64,000 nt of DNA, taken from positions 215,318,449 to 215,382,448 of the forward strand of contig BTPG01000003.1 in the NCBI GenBank assembly GCA_036245525.1, written 5' to 3'. Source of the stretch: Semisulcospira habei. Its lineage: Eukaryota; Mollusca; Gastropoda; Semisulcospiridae. The position numbers were made by a program, and so were the translations under genes. The first letter of the stretch is position 1. Each line of letters opens with the position of its first letter. Shown here piece by piece: positions 1 to 10,639 of the stretch. Under the pieces are notes generated by a model, which saw only the letters and a program-made list of their open reading frames with translations, had not been told where the DNA came from and ran no database searches.

Positions 1-494
1 AAATGGGTTTCTACCCAAAAAAGTGGATGCCTCTCACACAAAACTGGCATTACTGTGAAAATACCTCACTAAAGATACCTTTGGTTGATTTTATTATTAT
101 GATTGTTTGGGTGGGGTTGTGAGGGGGTTGGGGGGGGAGAGGTGGGGGGGGGGAGAGGTGGGGGGGTCATCACTTTTGGTTTATAGAGCTGCTCAATGCG
201 CTCTTATGAATGAAAGATTTTCATTATCAGTGGAATCAGTAGGTCATTTCAGAGGCGCGCACTGAGTTGCACGTCGAACCACTCACAAATACTCATTTGG
301 AGTGCACCAGATGGATCCAGTTGGCCAAGTCCCACATTCCACACTATAGGACAGCTAAGACTGAAAAGCAATAGCGGTGTTTATGGCGCGGTACAAGGTT
401 TAAAACTAAGAAAATGTTGTTTTTAAAAGCGTGTCGGGCAAAAGTTTTTATCAAAACTGTTTTAAAACCTCTTTTAACTCAACTTTTCTTAATG
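1..494. other. Non-coding flank with G-rich tract
   Basis: No gene is supported here. Positions about 110-170 form a G-rich low-complexity tract made of GGGGGGAGAGGTGG-like units. The short open frame at 414-635 is T/A-rich, shows no domain and overlaps the repeat that follows, so it is not called. Confidence 0.5.
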
Positions 495-514
495 TTAAAA
501 GTGTTTTATTTTAC

Positions 515-885
515 ATTGCTTAACGTCCCGACAACAACAAGGCTTTCTCAGGACATGCCTGCACTGCTTGTGAAAAAACAACAACTAAACAGAACATTGA
601 ATGTATGTCGCCAGCCGGTCAAATACATTAAATAAACCTAACACATGGGGCCTAAATAAAGCTAAGACCATTTAGCAACACACATCCAATATCAAGAGCT
701 ACAGGCAGTGCAGACAGTAGGGAGAGTTTTAAAAAGGCAAATACAGGTGAATGGACAAAGGGCCGACAGAGACACATGCCCCAGAATAGAGAGAAAAACC
801 CACCCTGTGGGGCTGACCAGGGTGCCGCTGGGAAATAAAAAGTAGTTAACCCCACCCAAGTCCACCAGGGCAGACCCGGGTGGGG
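515..885 (-). mobile_element. R1 SINE-like retroposon, copy a
   Basis: This is a roughly 370-bp dispersed repeat in minus orientation, homologous along its length to 1072-1453 and to the two halves at 8981-9036 and 10640-10971. It is flanked by a 20-bp direct repeat (495-514 and 886-905, one mismatch), which is read as a target site duplication made by LINE-type machinery. The head is rich in CCCACCCGGG-type sequence. The tail in other copies ends in CAAT units. No coding capacity and no convincing tRNA-type A or B box is visible, so the promoter class is unknown. Confidence 0.8.
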
Positions 886-984
886 TTAAAAGTGTTTTAA
901 TTTACAAGCGTGTCGTAACTGTTATGCATCTATTCCAACGTATAGTGCTGGATATTTTTCCCATCCTTGCCTTCTCTCTTCGCT

Positions 985-1088
985 CAACACTCGACTTTCC
1001 AGTCCTTCCCTCAAACACCCCCAACCGGGTCTGCCCTCAACACTCGACTTTCCAGTCCTTCCCTCAAACACCCCCAACCGGGTCTGCC
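985..1088 (+). repeat. 51-bp tandem duplication at the 5' edge of R1 copy b
   Basis: Two near-identical copies of about 51 bp (starting CAACACTCGACTTTCC) lie side by side. Each ends in the first bases of R1, so the duplication includes flanking DNA plus the R1 head and arose after that insertion. Confidence 0.75.
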
Positions 1089-1453
1089 GTGGGGGACTCG
1101 GGTGGGGTTGGCTACTTTTTAGTTCCCAGGGTCACCCTGGTCAGCCCCACAGGGTGGGTTTTTCTCTATATTCCGGGGGCATGTGTTTCTGTCTACCCTT
1201 GGTCCATTCACCTGCATTTTCCTTGTTTAAACTCTCCCTACTGTCTGCGCTGCCTGTGGCTCTTGATATTGGATGTGTGTTGCTAAATGGTCTTAGCTTT
1301 ATTTAGGCCCCATTTCGTAGGTTTATTTAACGTATTGGACCGGCTGGCGACATACATTCAATATTCTGTTTAGTTTTTGTCACTAGCAGTGCAGGCACGT
1401 CCTGAGAAAGTCTTGTTGCTGTCGGGACGTTAAGCAATGTACAATCAATCAAC
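1072..1453 (+). mobile_element. R1 SINE-like retroposon, copy b
   Basis: This plus-orientation R1 copy covers the G/C-rich head, a GGGTCACCCTGGTCAGCC block, a central T-rich part and the tail GTACAATCAATCAA. Flanks are compatible with a diverged target duplication of about 13 bp (CCTTCCCTCAAAC before, CCTTTCTTCAAAC after). There is no open frame of significance. Confidence 0.75.
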
Positions 1454-2402
1454 CTTTCTTCAAACGGACAGCATTCACACAAAAAAATACTTTACTATTA
1501 CATCCGAAAATGGCCCATCCAAGCCTGCACTCTTTTAACTGCACTAAACGACTGACTGCAGCAGACGACGCATTTAACGACGCTGACTCTGTGACGTCAT
1601 TTGCATTCAATCAATTTGTGCATACAATCCAAAAGGAGATGCGGCATTGATAACATCGACAAACCTAGAAAATAAAGCAACAGGTTGAACCAAAAGGTCG
1701 GGCAGGACAAAAGACAACAGCAGCCTCACCCAAAGTCTATACGTCCTCTCTTACAATGCGCACTCATACAATCACTTCACTTCATAGCAACCGGCGCACG
1801 AGAATACATATGCTAAGTCTCAAATTTATCACTAGACATGACCTCCGAAAACATCACCCCAGAAGCATAACACACTTTTTTTTTTTTAACAAAAGAACCA
1901 CACCCTCAAATAACAAACTTCATTTTGCAGCAACATAAACAATTTCCTCCCTCACACAAATATACAATACCACGCCATCCCCCCCCCCCCCCTCCACCCC
2001 ACTACCTTTCGTATCTCTCCGTTTCACTTCGGCTCACCGACGCAGTCAACCACCGATCATCAGGTATTAAGTTATTTATAGCTGAGAAGGGTGATGTCAC
2101 ACATACTCGCCCATTTTACCGGTTTGTGCAAACACACACACACACACTGCTGGGCAAGTTCAAACACACTACCACAGTGTATTTTAAGCACAAAAGTGTG
2201 TGTAATAACCTCGAAGTGGGAAAAACTGATTTTTTAAAAATATTTTATAACTTCCTAAAGCATGACAATGCAGAAACAACCCTCAGAAAAAAAATGGGTG
2301 TCTGACTTGGTCACCCAGAATTTTACACACACCCATTGTCCATAAGGATGGTAAAGACAGTCACCCATTTGAGGGGTTATACACACACACACAAATACAC
2401 AT

Positions 2403-2446
<44 letters not shown>

Positions 2447-2589
2447 AGTCACATAAAAAATGATTCCACCACCCGCACGATCAATCTTGATATTGTGTTG
2501 CTGACTGATAAAAACAGTGCCATCAATAGGCAAACGCCACCCATCTCCAAAGGGCATAGATCTTGATTTAACACCACAGACCATAATGT
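1454..2589. other. Intergenic or intronic sequence with microsatellites
   Basis: No gene is supported. The stretch holds poly-T and poly-C runs near 1876 and 1980, short CA runs near 2133 and 2380, and a (CA)n tract at about 2406-2444. Open frames across the CA tract are repeat artefacts. Confidence 0.5.
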
Positions 2590-3335
2590 GGATTAGATGT
2601 AACATGTGTGACCCTTGTGACAAAGAGATGACTTTTTGCACCAGCAAAATCCATGTTTTCTCAAAATCTAATTAGTTTTCACACAGCTGTAAAACACCCG
2701 TGACCCTTGACCTTTATGATATCATAGAGTTGACTGAACTAGTATACATGATAGGAAGGTCTTATCATCAACTGTGTGCCTGCCTGTGTGCCAAATTTGA
2801 TTGAAACTTTTGTGAAAATGTGCATAATACCTACAATTTTATCAAACATTGGCATTTTACACACATTTGCAAGCCTGTGACCCTCTCCATGTGAGCAGTA
2901 TTTGAGAAAAAAAATCATCTTTTGACAAAATATGGCTATTTTGGACCTATTTGCTGAGCTCTTGTGACCCTTGACCTTTCCGAGGAATCAAGCAAATTAG
3001 TATGAATTGAAAGGTCTTACCCTCAGGTTATCTTAGTACAAAGTTTGGGTTTGAAGTTGTGAATAATATTTCAGAAAAAAATAAATTATGTCAAAATATA
3101 GCTATTTTTTAACTATTTTCTAAGCCCCTGTGACCTTCCCCTTTGTGAGAAGTCACTCAAATTGCTATGTTTGGAAAGGTCTTGACACAAAGTATCCTTG
3201 GGCCAAGTTGGAAGACTATGGCTTGAATAGTCTCCGAGAAAATGCCAACGTTAAAGTTTTCGACACAGACCATGGCAGACGGATGACGGACAGAAAATAA
3301 TAGAATCACTTTCGCTTCGCACGTGAGCCAACAGA
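2590..3335 (+). repeat. R4 multi-unit repeat, copy a
   Basis: R4 consists of imperfect units of roughly 150-200 bp. Each has a TGACCCTTGACCTTT block, an AAATTAGTATGCATAG-like block, AAGGTCTTACCATCAG-like text and an AAAATATGGCTATTTT-like block. The 3' end is a fixed terminus running from CCGAGAAAATGCCAACG through GACGGACAG-type sequence to CTTCGCACGTGAGCC. Here three or more units plus the terminus are present. Exact TGACCCTTGACCTTT occurs at 2701-2715 and 2965-2979. No coding capacity was recognised. Confidence 0.75.
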
Positions 3336-3880
3336 AAAGTGAATACGGTCCTTTCACTATCTGTGACCTCATGTGAACGCTTAAAAATAAAAAATTACCT
3401 TAAAATCGCTCTCAGCACCAGTCTGACTGTGAACGAGCATTGTTTGGTAATCCAAATTCATAAACTTTCAAAACACGAGGCGCCAAAGCTAACGCCCACA
3501 TGTTGTCACGTGACCAAATGCCACATTCAATGGTGTCTTATAACCGCAAGATGAGCGAATTTGAGTTTTTTTTTTTTCCTGTAAACAAAACAGCTTGAAT
3601 ACCTTGTTGGTCGAAGGGGGTACAATGCATGGTTCCCTCAGGCCTACAAGGGTCAGTGTAGCGAACTCCCGTGACCCAGGCAATAACTTCACTTATCAGA
3701 TACTAGCCTCACGTATTTGTATGCACACCTCCCCCTCCCCCCCCCCCCACGGGGCACCCCCCCCCCCCATCTCCCTCACCCCTTCACAACACACACACAC
3801 ACACACATACATTTAGACCCAAGGTCCCATTTCTCAAATGTTGGAGCTGTTGCATAACCTCTATGTACCAGCTGCATAGA
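3336..3880. other. Sequence without recognisable genes
   Basis: Only poly-T, poly-C (3731-3768) and a short (CA)n tract (about 3789-3807) stand out. No splice-flanked domain or transposon protein was seen. Confidence 0.45.
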
Positions 3881-3972
3881 TTGACCATGATAATTCAAGG
3901 GTAGTGTCAGATTAGCTTGTCTCCTGAAGGCGCCAAGCTAATCTGACAGTACCGTTGAATTATCATGGTCAA
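3881..3972. repeat. M2 palindromic element, copy 1
   Basis: This is a near-perfect inverted repeat of about 92 bp. The outer arms read TTGACCATGATAATTCAA and its complement; the inner arms carry GTCAGATTAGCTTG and its complement around a small GGCGCC-type centre. It has the form of a tiny MITE or other hairpin-forming element. Related copies lie at 16858-16990 and, as a half copy, at 6083-6129. Confidence 0.75.
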
Positions 3973-4077
3973 TCCATTTCCTGCTTCAGGGTCCAAGGCG
4001 AAATCGGCTAAGACACGTTCAGACAGACTGCCGAAATGTTCTAAGAACACATGACAGGGTCCGATCACTTTACTCCT

Positions 4078-4635
4078 GCGGGGGAGGAGGGGAGGGGTGG
4101 GGGGTGGGGGTGTGGGTTGGGGGGGGGGGAGGGTCCAACGTCTTGTTTGGAACCGAGAATCTGATACAAAAGGCCTCCTCGACACTACAATTTGCTTCGT
4201 ACGGGGGCCGAAAAATCAAACAGGGAGAGGAGGGGGGGGGGGGGGAGTAGTTGACAGACCTTGCTTCCAAGGGCCGAAGAATCAAACAACGGGGAGAGGA
4301 TGGGGAGGGGGTAGTCGACGGACCTTGCTGCCAGGGGTCGCAAAATTCAGAAAACCGAGGGGGGGGGGGGAGGTTCAGAACAGCAGACCTTGCTTTCAGG
4401 GTGCCAAAAATCAAACAGCGAGGAGTGCAAGAGGGGAGGGGGGGGGGATGTGTGTGTGGTGGGGGGGGGGGGCCGATGCGATAGACCTTGCTTCCAAGGA
4501 CCGAATGAACAAATGAGGGAGGGGGGTGGGGGTGGGGGGTCCCAAACACCCCAAAAAGGGACTTTGTTATAGCATTTTTACAAATTTGGGCTGAACCCCC
4601 CTGCCCCAACCTGGATCCAACCCTGCACCCCCTTC
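4078..4635 (+). repeat. R6 G-rich interspersed repeat, copy 1
   Basis: About five units of 60-70 bp, each with a CCTTGCTTCCAAGGGCCGAA-like block followed by AATCAAACA and a run of 8-14 G, end in TTATAGCATTTTTACAAATTTGGG and a C-rich terminus (CCCAACCTGGATCC). The same start, end and G runs recur at 49785-50340. The proline- or glycine-rich frames on both strands are products of the G runs. Confidence 0.65.
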
Positions 4636-5255
4636 CCCACCCTTGACCTCTGCAATGAGTTGAGTAAATTCGAATGCACATAAAGGTCTTATCACCTACC
4701 TTTGTGCCAAGTTTGATTGGAAAAATTTGCAAAAATGTTGCCAATACCTAAAATTTTTTCACAAATTGGCATTTTACACACATTTGCCAGCCTGTGATTC
4801 TTGACTTTTCCGAAGCGTTATCCAAAACAGTATGCATAGATAGGTCTTCCCATCAGGTATCTCTGTAGCAAGTTTGGGTTTAAAGTTGTTTTTGAAAAAA
4901 ATATCATCTTTAGTCAAAATGTGGGTATTTTGAACCTGTTTCTTGAGCCGGCTCTTGTGACCCTTGACACCGAGGGATCAACCAAATTAGTAGGCATGGA
5001 AAGGTCTTACCCTCAGCTATCTTTGTACCAAGTTTGGGTTTGAAGTTGTGAATAGTATTTCAGAAGGAAAAAGAATGTCAAAATATAGCTATTTTTGACC
5101 TATTTCCTGAGCCCCTGTGATCTTGACCTTTGTGAGAGGTCACTGAAATTGGTATGTTTAGAAAGGCCCCGCCACAAAGTATTCTTGGGCCAAGTTTGAA
5201 GAATGTGGCTTGAAAAGTCTCCGAGAAAATGCCAACGTTAAAGTTTATGATGGAC
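4636..5255 (+). repeat. R4 multi-unit repeat, copy b
   Basis: Units of the R4 family carrying degenerate TGACCCTTGAC blocks. The copy stops in the terminal region (CCGAGAAAATGCCAACG followed by GTTAAAG) and runs directly into a CA/GA microsatellite, so the conserved terminus is lost. Confidence 0.7.
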
Positions 5256-5262
5256 AGCAAAC

Positions 5263-5374
<112 letters not shown>

Positions 5375-5684
5375 CTGTAGAAAACGTGATTTGCTCTTCT
5401 CGCACAACGCTGGGTACAAACGATCCAAAAGTAATATTATGAATGTAACTTTCTCTCAAGACGTGTATACTATATATCAACACTGTAATCCCAGAATATT
5501 ATTATTACTGGGCTTACGGGCATTACAAACGCACTGTATCATCCTGTTAAATGATGATGTCACTTCCTTTGTCCTAGCGAAAAAGGCGTGATCGTATTAT
5601 TTTAACCCATTTAATCCCAAGGCCGCATCTTCCAGTTTTTGTAGCTGCAAGAGGCACAGGTGGAAGCAAGAGGCACACGAGGAA

Positions 5685-5750
5685 GCAAGAGGAATAGATT
5701 CTCATGAGACCCTGCGACTGCAGGGGCTCATGAGAATCTATGCCTCTTGC
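5685..5750. repeat. P2 hairpin, copy 1 (near perfect)
   Basis: A 31-bp arm starting GCAAGAGGAATAGATTC and its reverse complement (two mismatches) enclose the loop GACT. The arms contain CTCATGAG and CCCTGC. Two GCAAGAGGCAC-like partial repeats lie just upstream (5646-5680). This is the best example of a seven-member family in the window. Confidence 0.85.
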
Positions 5751-5842
5751 GGATTGAAGCCGTTGAAATCATCGTCAGTCGCACACTTAGTCCTAAGTAA
5801 CATTTCCATTCAAAGAACAACTGCAGCCGATATTGTTCATCA

Positions 5843-5911
5843 GCAAGAGGTTACGCCTTCTCATGAGGCCCGTACGACTGCGTGGACTCATTTATATCTT
5901 TGTTTCCTGCA
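5843..5911. repeat. P2 hairpin, copy 2 (decayed)
   Basis: This copy keeps GCAAGAGG, CTCATGAGGCCC, the ACGACTGC centre and GGACTCAT, but the outer right arm has diverged. Confidence 0.55.
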
Positions 5912-6082
5912 GGCTGAAGAGGATGCAACTTCATCATAATCGTATGATTGTTTTTATCTAACACCGAGTCTGTCGGATGCTGTTGACTTGATTTTTCAAA
6001 CTTTGCATAAGACTGACGTGAAATCAATTGTAGGATTGTCATGTTCGCGTGTTGTACAAACTTTTTGCAAGAAAAAATGAAT

Positions 6083-6129
6083 AGATCATGTTCATTCAAG
6101 GCTAGTGCCATATTAGCTTGGCGCCTGAT
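6083..6129. repeat. M2 element, half copy
   Basis: One arm of the M2 palindrome (TTCATTCAAGGCTAGTGCC, then ATTAGCTTGGCGCCTGA) without its complement; about 100 bp downstream of the EGF exon at 6226-6336 in minus-strand terms. Confidence 0.6.
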
Positions 6130-6225
6130 TGTCCATCCATCTGCTGCTGTGGGGCGTTGGGGCTAAATGGGTTAAATGATGGCATGGTACACAACACGTC
6201 ATGTCTCACTCTGGCATATCCGCAC

Positions 6226-6336
6226 CTTCACACCTGGTTCCTGTCCAGTCACTGGTGCAGCTGCAGGTATACATGTTAGTGAGCTGCCGACACGACCCTC
6301 CATGCTGGCAGGGGTTGCTGTCACACGTATTCACAA
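6226..6336 (-). CDS. EGF-like domain exon (most 3' of four)
   Basis: This 111-bp exon encodes one EGF-like domain with six cysteines in the order C-DSNP-C-QHGGS-C-RQLTNMYT-C-S-C-TSDWTGTR-C. It is preceded by an AG acceptor (GTCGCAG, weak pyrimidine tract) and followed by a GT donor (GAAG, then GTGCGG). Both junctions are phase 1, the usual arrangement for shuffled EGF exons. Disulfide-bonded EGF modules occur in secreted and membrane proteins such as Notch-type receptors and matrix proteins. The beta-hydroxylation consensus C-x-(D/N)-x4-(Y/F)-x-C is not met because Gln replaces Asp/Asn. The parent gene cannot be named from single domains. Confidence 0.8.
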
Positions 6337-6616
6337 CTGCGACGAAATGCAAACCATACCTCAGGGATAGTGTAAGTGGCAAACATCTTTGGCAGTCTGT
6401 CCCACTTGCACTGAAGTAACCCGGGCCCCTTGTGCATGCATCCACCGGTACTATCAATAGCAACGATGGCTAACACACAAAACCCAATATTTCGTGAATG
6501 TTGTTCAACAGTTAGGTTTTGTTTTTGGAACGAACGACTCGCAACAACGAGCCAGATGAAACGCACGGCGGATAACCAGATTGTACCATAAGTAAAGACA
6601 ACACTCCAAACATCTC

Positions 6617-6690
6617 CAAAAGGCATAGATCCTCATGAGACGGGCGGGGGGAGCGGGGGGGGGGGGGCTCATGTAGATGTTTGTCTACGC
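6617..6690. repeat. P2 hairpin, copy 3 (G-run in loop)
   Basis: Left arm AAAAGGCATAGATCCTCATG is kept; the centre has become a GC-rich run with about 14 G, and the right arm GGCTCATG is partly degraded. Confidence 0.55.
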
Positions 6691-7060
6691 ATGTGGTGGA
6701 CTCGTTTATTGTCAGGTTTCTTTCGTTGCAGACAAAACGGCACTGTGATATCAGAATCAATCAGACGCTGCAGTCACGCACGGCTGATCTCTAATTCTAT
6801 GCATTCACGAGTAGAGGAACTGCCCTCACACGTGTGCACGTTTCACCCCATGGATAGCATTTGCCATCAGAGTATTTTTTCCTTGATGCGTTAAAAAACT
6901 CAACAATCGCCTTATTAAGAACATGGACACACTGGGTAGAATTGTTGATGCGGTTTCTGAGTTGGCAAGCAAAACATGGTCAATAATATGTAGTTTCAGT
7001 ACCAGTTTACCAGCACACAGTTTTAATGGAGCAAAGTCACCGATCCACTCCAAAGATCTC

Positions 7061-7117
7061 CAAGAGGCATAGATCCATATGAGCCCTCCGGAGATCCTTG
7101 TAGTGTCATCTATGCTC
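7061..7117. repeat. P2 hairpin, copy 4 (decayed)
   Basis: CAAGAGGCATAGATCCATAT and GAGCCCTCC are matched by a poor right arm ending ATCTATGCTC. Confidence 0.5.
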
Positions 7118-7369
7118 ATAACACAAGCTTCCTATCCAACGTGACTTCGCTGTCGTTCGTTTTTGGAAGTGGTTCGTTTCAAACAAAACCTCACTATTAT
7201 GTTACAGCAAGAACGGCAAAGCCCTCATGGCTCATGATCCGCATCATTTATCTGACCATCTGCGATTGTGAACTTGTGCTACGTCACTTAAATGAGCAGG
7301 TGTTTAAATGTAAAATGGTAATAGCACATGCCACATCATAATGTCTTGTCAACATACGTGCATTTTTCA

Positions 7370-7915
7370 CGCTTTCCTCGACCTCCCCTGACCCTTGACT
7401 TTTAAATGTGGTCAGCCATATTAACATGAACAAGAGGGTACGGTCATCAACTAGACTTTTGCCAAGATTAACTGAAATATTTGCAAAAATTGCAATTAAA
7501 TTTTATTTTATTAAAATTTCCAGTTCATGACTTTTGTGACTTTCGAAACGTAAGCGGAGTCGCCCAAGTTTAGCATGCACTGGGAGGTATTAGCATCAGG
7601 TATCTGTTTACTAAAGTTTGATTTTGAAGATGAAAACAGTATTTGACAAAGACAATTGTTGTTCATAATTATGTTAACCAATTTCTTTATCCACTGTGAT
7701 CTTGACCTCTGCTCAAGGTCACCGAATTTTCTATGTAAAAGTAGGTTTTGCCACAAAATATCCTTGAGCCAACTTTGTAGTTTGTGTGTGACTTGAATAG
7801 TCACCGAACAAAAGCCAGCTCTAAAGTTCCAAGGACGGTGGACAGAAGACAGCGGACGGACGGACGACCACTGGCCCAGAACATAGACACTTTTGTTATC
7901 GCACGTGAGCCAGAT
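7370..7915 (+). repeat. R4 multi-unit repeat, copy c
   Basis: Diverged R4 units with TGACCCTTGACTTTT and TGATCTTGACCTCT blocks, and a terminus with GGACGGACGACCACTGGCCC and CGCACGTGAGCC ending about 20 bp from the EGF exon at 7935. The ATATC-rich text between them belongs to the intron. Confidence 0.65.
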
Positions 7916-7934
7916 ATGATGATAAGATAGTTAC

Positions 7935-8051
7935 TTTTGTTACAGGTAGTGCCCGTCATGCCCGGGGGACAGGCACAGGTGTAGCCCAAATGATTGTCAA
8001 TGCATGTGGACCCTTGCATGCACGGGTTACTGATACACTGGTCATCCGTAT
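7935..8051 (-). CDS. EGF-like domain exon
   Basis: A 117-bp exon, phase 1-1, with acceptor TTGTTTCAG and donor AAAA followed by GTAACT. Cysteines follow [32 protein letters not shown]. The stretch [10 protein letters not shown] fits the Asp/Asn beta-hydroxylation consensus. The acidic residues before the first cysteine (D-T-D-D-Q-C when joined to an upstream G) resemble calcium-binding EGF domains. It lies 1.6 kb upstream of the next EGF exon in transcription order and can splice to it in frame. Confidence 0.85.
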
Positions 8052-8190
8052 CTGAAACAACATCACTGCTGCCAGTACTTGAGTAGTTTAAGAACAAAAT
8101 TAGATGTTATAATGTAGTTCCAGTACTTGAGGTTTGAAAGAAAACAAAATGTTATATTGTAGTTCCGAACATAAAATAAATTGACTAATT

Positions 8191-8246
8191 CCCAATGCGG
8201 AAAGGCCATCGGGCAGACGTCGGCCCGATGGCCTTTGCGCATTGGG
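8191..8246. repeat. 56-bp perfect-type hairpin
   Basis: Arms CCCAATGCGGAAAGGCCATC plus GGG and the reverse complement (one mismatch) enclose a loop of about 10 bases (CAGACGTCGG). It is not related to P2 or M2. No T-run or gene end accompanies it, so a transcription terminator role is not supported. Confidence 0.75.
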
Positions 8247-9036
8247 CTTCTGTGATGTACCTAATGTTGCCTGTTTTGCGTTTATTGACAGGTCTCTAAC
8301 TACTGTCTTTGATTTGATTTTGATTTTGAAAGAAGCTGCACAGTCTAGTCAATGCCACAGTGAGATGACCATTTGTTACGTTTGTGGTTGTGTTATTCTT
8401 TTGCGATCTTTTGTGTTGATCATAGGAAAGATCCCATATTTATTTGAGTTATTCTGGATAAGAACTACGTACCATTTTGATAGGATTCATTTTCTTTTGA
8501 GAATCGACTTTTGTTGTGACGGGTATTTTTGTTACAATGTTGTAAAGTTTGACCTACATTAGAATGGAAGGTTCGAGCAGGGTGGCGATCTTTCTAGTGA
8601 CCTTATATATGACGTCAAAGTTGTTGGCAACATTTCGTAACATTGTATCGAAGGCTTTTAGAGGGTAGTGTCAATGTGTAGTAACTTCTAGAGAGGTTTT
8701 ATTTTAGTGAATAATAAAAAGGTTTTGTTACTTTTTTCTGAATGGTTGTGTTATGCGAATTTGTTCTGGAAATCTGTAATAGTATTAAAGTCTGTGTTAG
8801 GAAGTATGTGTGTACATTGTATGAGAGACGCAGTGTGACAAAAGCGTTGATCCATTGAAGAGTAGACAGTTTATCAGTGTTGGTGCATTTGTGCAGGCAT
8901 TGTGCGGAGATCGCATCGCTGAAATAAATTATTGTTGGAACTGTTACTCCAGTGTGGTTTACAGCCTTATGCCACGTGTGCCCCACCCGGGTCTGCCCTG
9001 GGGGACTTGGGTGGGGTTAACTACTTTTAGTTTCCC

Positions 9037-10611
9037 CTGTACAAGAGCAAAGGAGAGAAGTCTGCCTGCTCTAATTATCGTGGAATTACCCTGCTGTCCA
9101 TTGCCGGGAAAATTCTCGCAAGGTTGCTCCTGAATCGGCTGGTACCTGCCATCGCTGAAGACCACCTCCCAGAGTGCCAGTGTGGCTTCAGAGCCAACAG
9201 GAGTACCACCGACATGGTCTTTGTGCTGAGACAGCTTCAGGAGAAGTGCCGCGAGCAGAACAAAGGGCTGTACGTAACGTTTGTCGACCTAACAAAAGCG
9301 TTTGACACTGTGAGCAGGCAAGGTATGTGGCAGATCCTGGAGCGACTAGGTTGTCCCCCAAAGTTCCTCAACATGATCGTCCAGCTCCACGAGGACCAGC
9401 AAGGCCAGGTCAGACTAAACAGTGACCTCTCAGAACCATTCCCCATTCGCAACGGCGTGAAGCAAGGCTGCGTGCTGGCACCGACCCTCTTCACCATCTT
9501 CTTCAGCATGATGTTGAAGCAGGCCACAGTGGACCTCGACGACGACGACGCAGTGTACATCAGGTATCGTCTCGATGGCAGCCTGTTCAACCTCAGACGA
9601 CTGCAGGCCCACACCAAAACCCTAGACCAACTGATTCGTGAGCTGCTCTTCGCTGATGACGCTGCCCTCGTTGCACACACAGAGAGAGCCTTGCAGCGCA
9701 TTACGTCCTGCTTCGCAGATGCTGCCCAGCTCTTTGGACTTGAGGTCAGTCTGAAAAAGACAGAGGTCCTTCATCAGCCGGCACCCAAGGAAGAGCATCG
9801 CCCTCCCCACATCACCATCGGCGAGTCCGAACTGAAGTCTGTACACCAGTTTACCTACCTTGGCTGCATCATCACGTCAGACGCCAAGCTGGACAAGGAG
9901 CTGGACAACAGGCTGGCAAAAGCGAACAGTGCTTTCGGGCGACTATTCAAGCGGGTGTGGCACAATCAACAGCTGAAAAAAAGCACCAAGATCAGCGTGT
10001 ACAGAGCTGTCGTCCTCACCACCCTGCTGTACGGTTCCGAGTCCTGGGCCCTATACCGCAGCCAACTACGACTCCTCGAACGCTTTCACCAGCGCTGCCT
10101 GCGTACCATCCTCAGCATTCACTGGAGTGACTATGTCACCAACGTCGAGGTCCTTGAACAGGCGGAAACTGTGAGCATCGAGGCTTTGCTGCTGCGGACA
10201 CAGCTTCGCTGGGCGGGGCACGTCTCCAGGATGGAGGATCATCGCCTACCCAAGATCACTCTGTTCGGCGAGCTCGCCACTGGACACCGAGACAGAGGGG
10301 CACCAAAAAAAAGATACAAAGACGGTCTCAAGAAGTCACTTAGTGCCAGCCAAATCGACCACCGCCAGTGGTCTTCGCTTGCTGCGGACCGTGACACCTG
10401 GCGCTCCACCATTCACAAGGCAGCCATCTCCTTTGAGGACTCTCGCAGAGCTAACCTTAAGGACAAGCGGCTCAGAAGAAAAAACAGAGTTGTCGTAACT
10501 CAGAACCCTGACCAGACCTTCCCCTGCAGCCACTGCGGTCGAACCTGCCTGTCCCGGATTGGCCTCTGCAGCCACGAAAATGCCTGCAGACGACGTGGGC
10601 AAACCCTATAG
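9037..10611 (+). CDS. LINE-A reverse transcriptase with C-terminal zinc finger (partial)
   Basis: The frame is open from the left edge of the element (CTG TAC AAG at 9037) to the TAG near 10609, about 524 codons with no internal stop. Visible reverse transcriptase motifs in order are SNYRGITLLS, FVDLTKAFDT (catalytic Asp), NGVKQGCVLAPTLF, LLFADDAALV (catalytic Asp pair), SLKKTEVL and YLGCIIT. A thumb/connection region with YGSESWALY follows. The C-terminus carries C-x2-C-x12-H-x3-C, a zinc-finger-like motif. The endonuclease half is missing because of 5' truncation, so it cannot be autonomous. The same family occurs at 11024, 23878-30635 and about 50980-51895. The clade is uncertain. Confidence 0.9.
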   Translation: MYKSKGEKSACSNYRGITLLSIAGKILARLLLNRLVPAIAEDHLPECQCGFRANRSTTDMVFVLRQLQEKCREQNKGLYVTFVDLTKAFDTVSRQGMWQILERLGCPPKFLNMIVQLHEDQQGQVRLNSDLSEPFPIRNGVKQGCVLAPTLFTIFFSMMLKQATVDLDDDDAVYIRYRLDGSLFNLRRLQAHTKTLDQLIRELLFADDAALVAHTERALQRITSCFADAAQLFGLEVSLKKTEVLHQPAPKEEHRPPHITIGESELKSVHQFTYLGCIITSDAKLDKELDNRLAKANSAFGRLFKRVWHNQQLKKSTKISVYRAVVLTTLLYGSESWALYRSQLRLLERFHQRCLRTILSIHWSDYVTNVEVLEQAETVSIEALLLRTQLRWAGHVSRMEDHRLPKITLFGELATGHRDRGAPKKRYKDGLKKSLSASQIDHRQWSSLAADRDTWRSTIHKAAISFEDSRRANLKDKRLRRKNRVVVTQNPDQTFPCSHCGRTCLSRIGLCSHENACRRRGQTL

Positions 10612-10639
10612 AATCTTCGTTCGCGAAGTCAAGCCAAGA
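9037..10639 (+). mobile_element. LINE-A, 5'-truncated copy inserted in R1
   Basis: A non-LTR retrotransposon fragment starting within the reverse transcriptase and ending TTCGCGAAGTCAAGCCAAGA, a 3' end shared with the copy at 11024-11500. The R1 sequence resumes directly after it; GTTTCC occurs on both sides (9030-9035 and 10640-10645), a probable short target duplication. Confidence 0.8.

Noticed and set aside
4070..4744. Proline-rich 224-codon minus frame
   Set aside because: Produced by runs of G on the plus strand in the R6 repeat; no composition-independent domain.
8191..8246. Rho-independent-type terminator
   Set aside because: Strong hairpin but no T run and no bacterial gene context.
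9237..9701. 154-codon minus frame opposite the LINE-A reverse transcriptase
   Set aside because: Shadow of the plus-strand coding sequence, no domain of its own.
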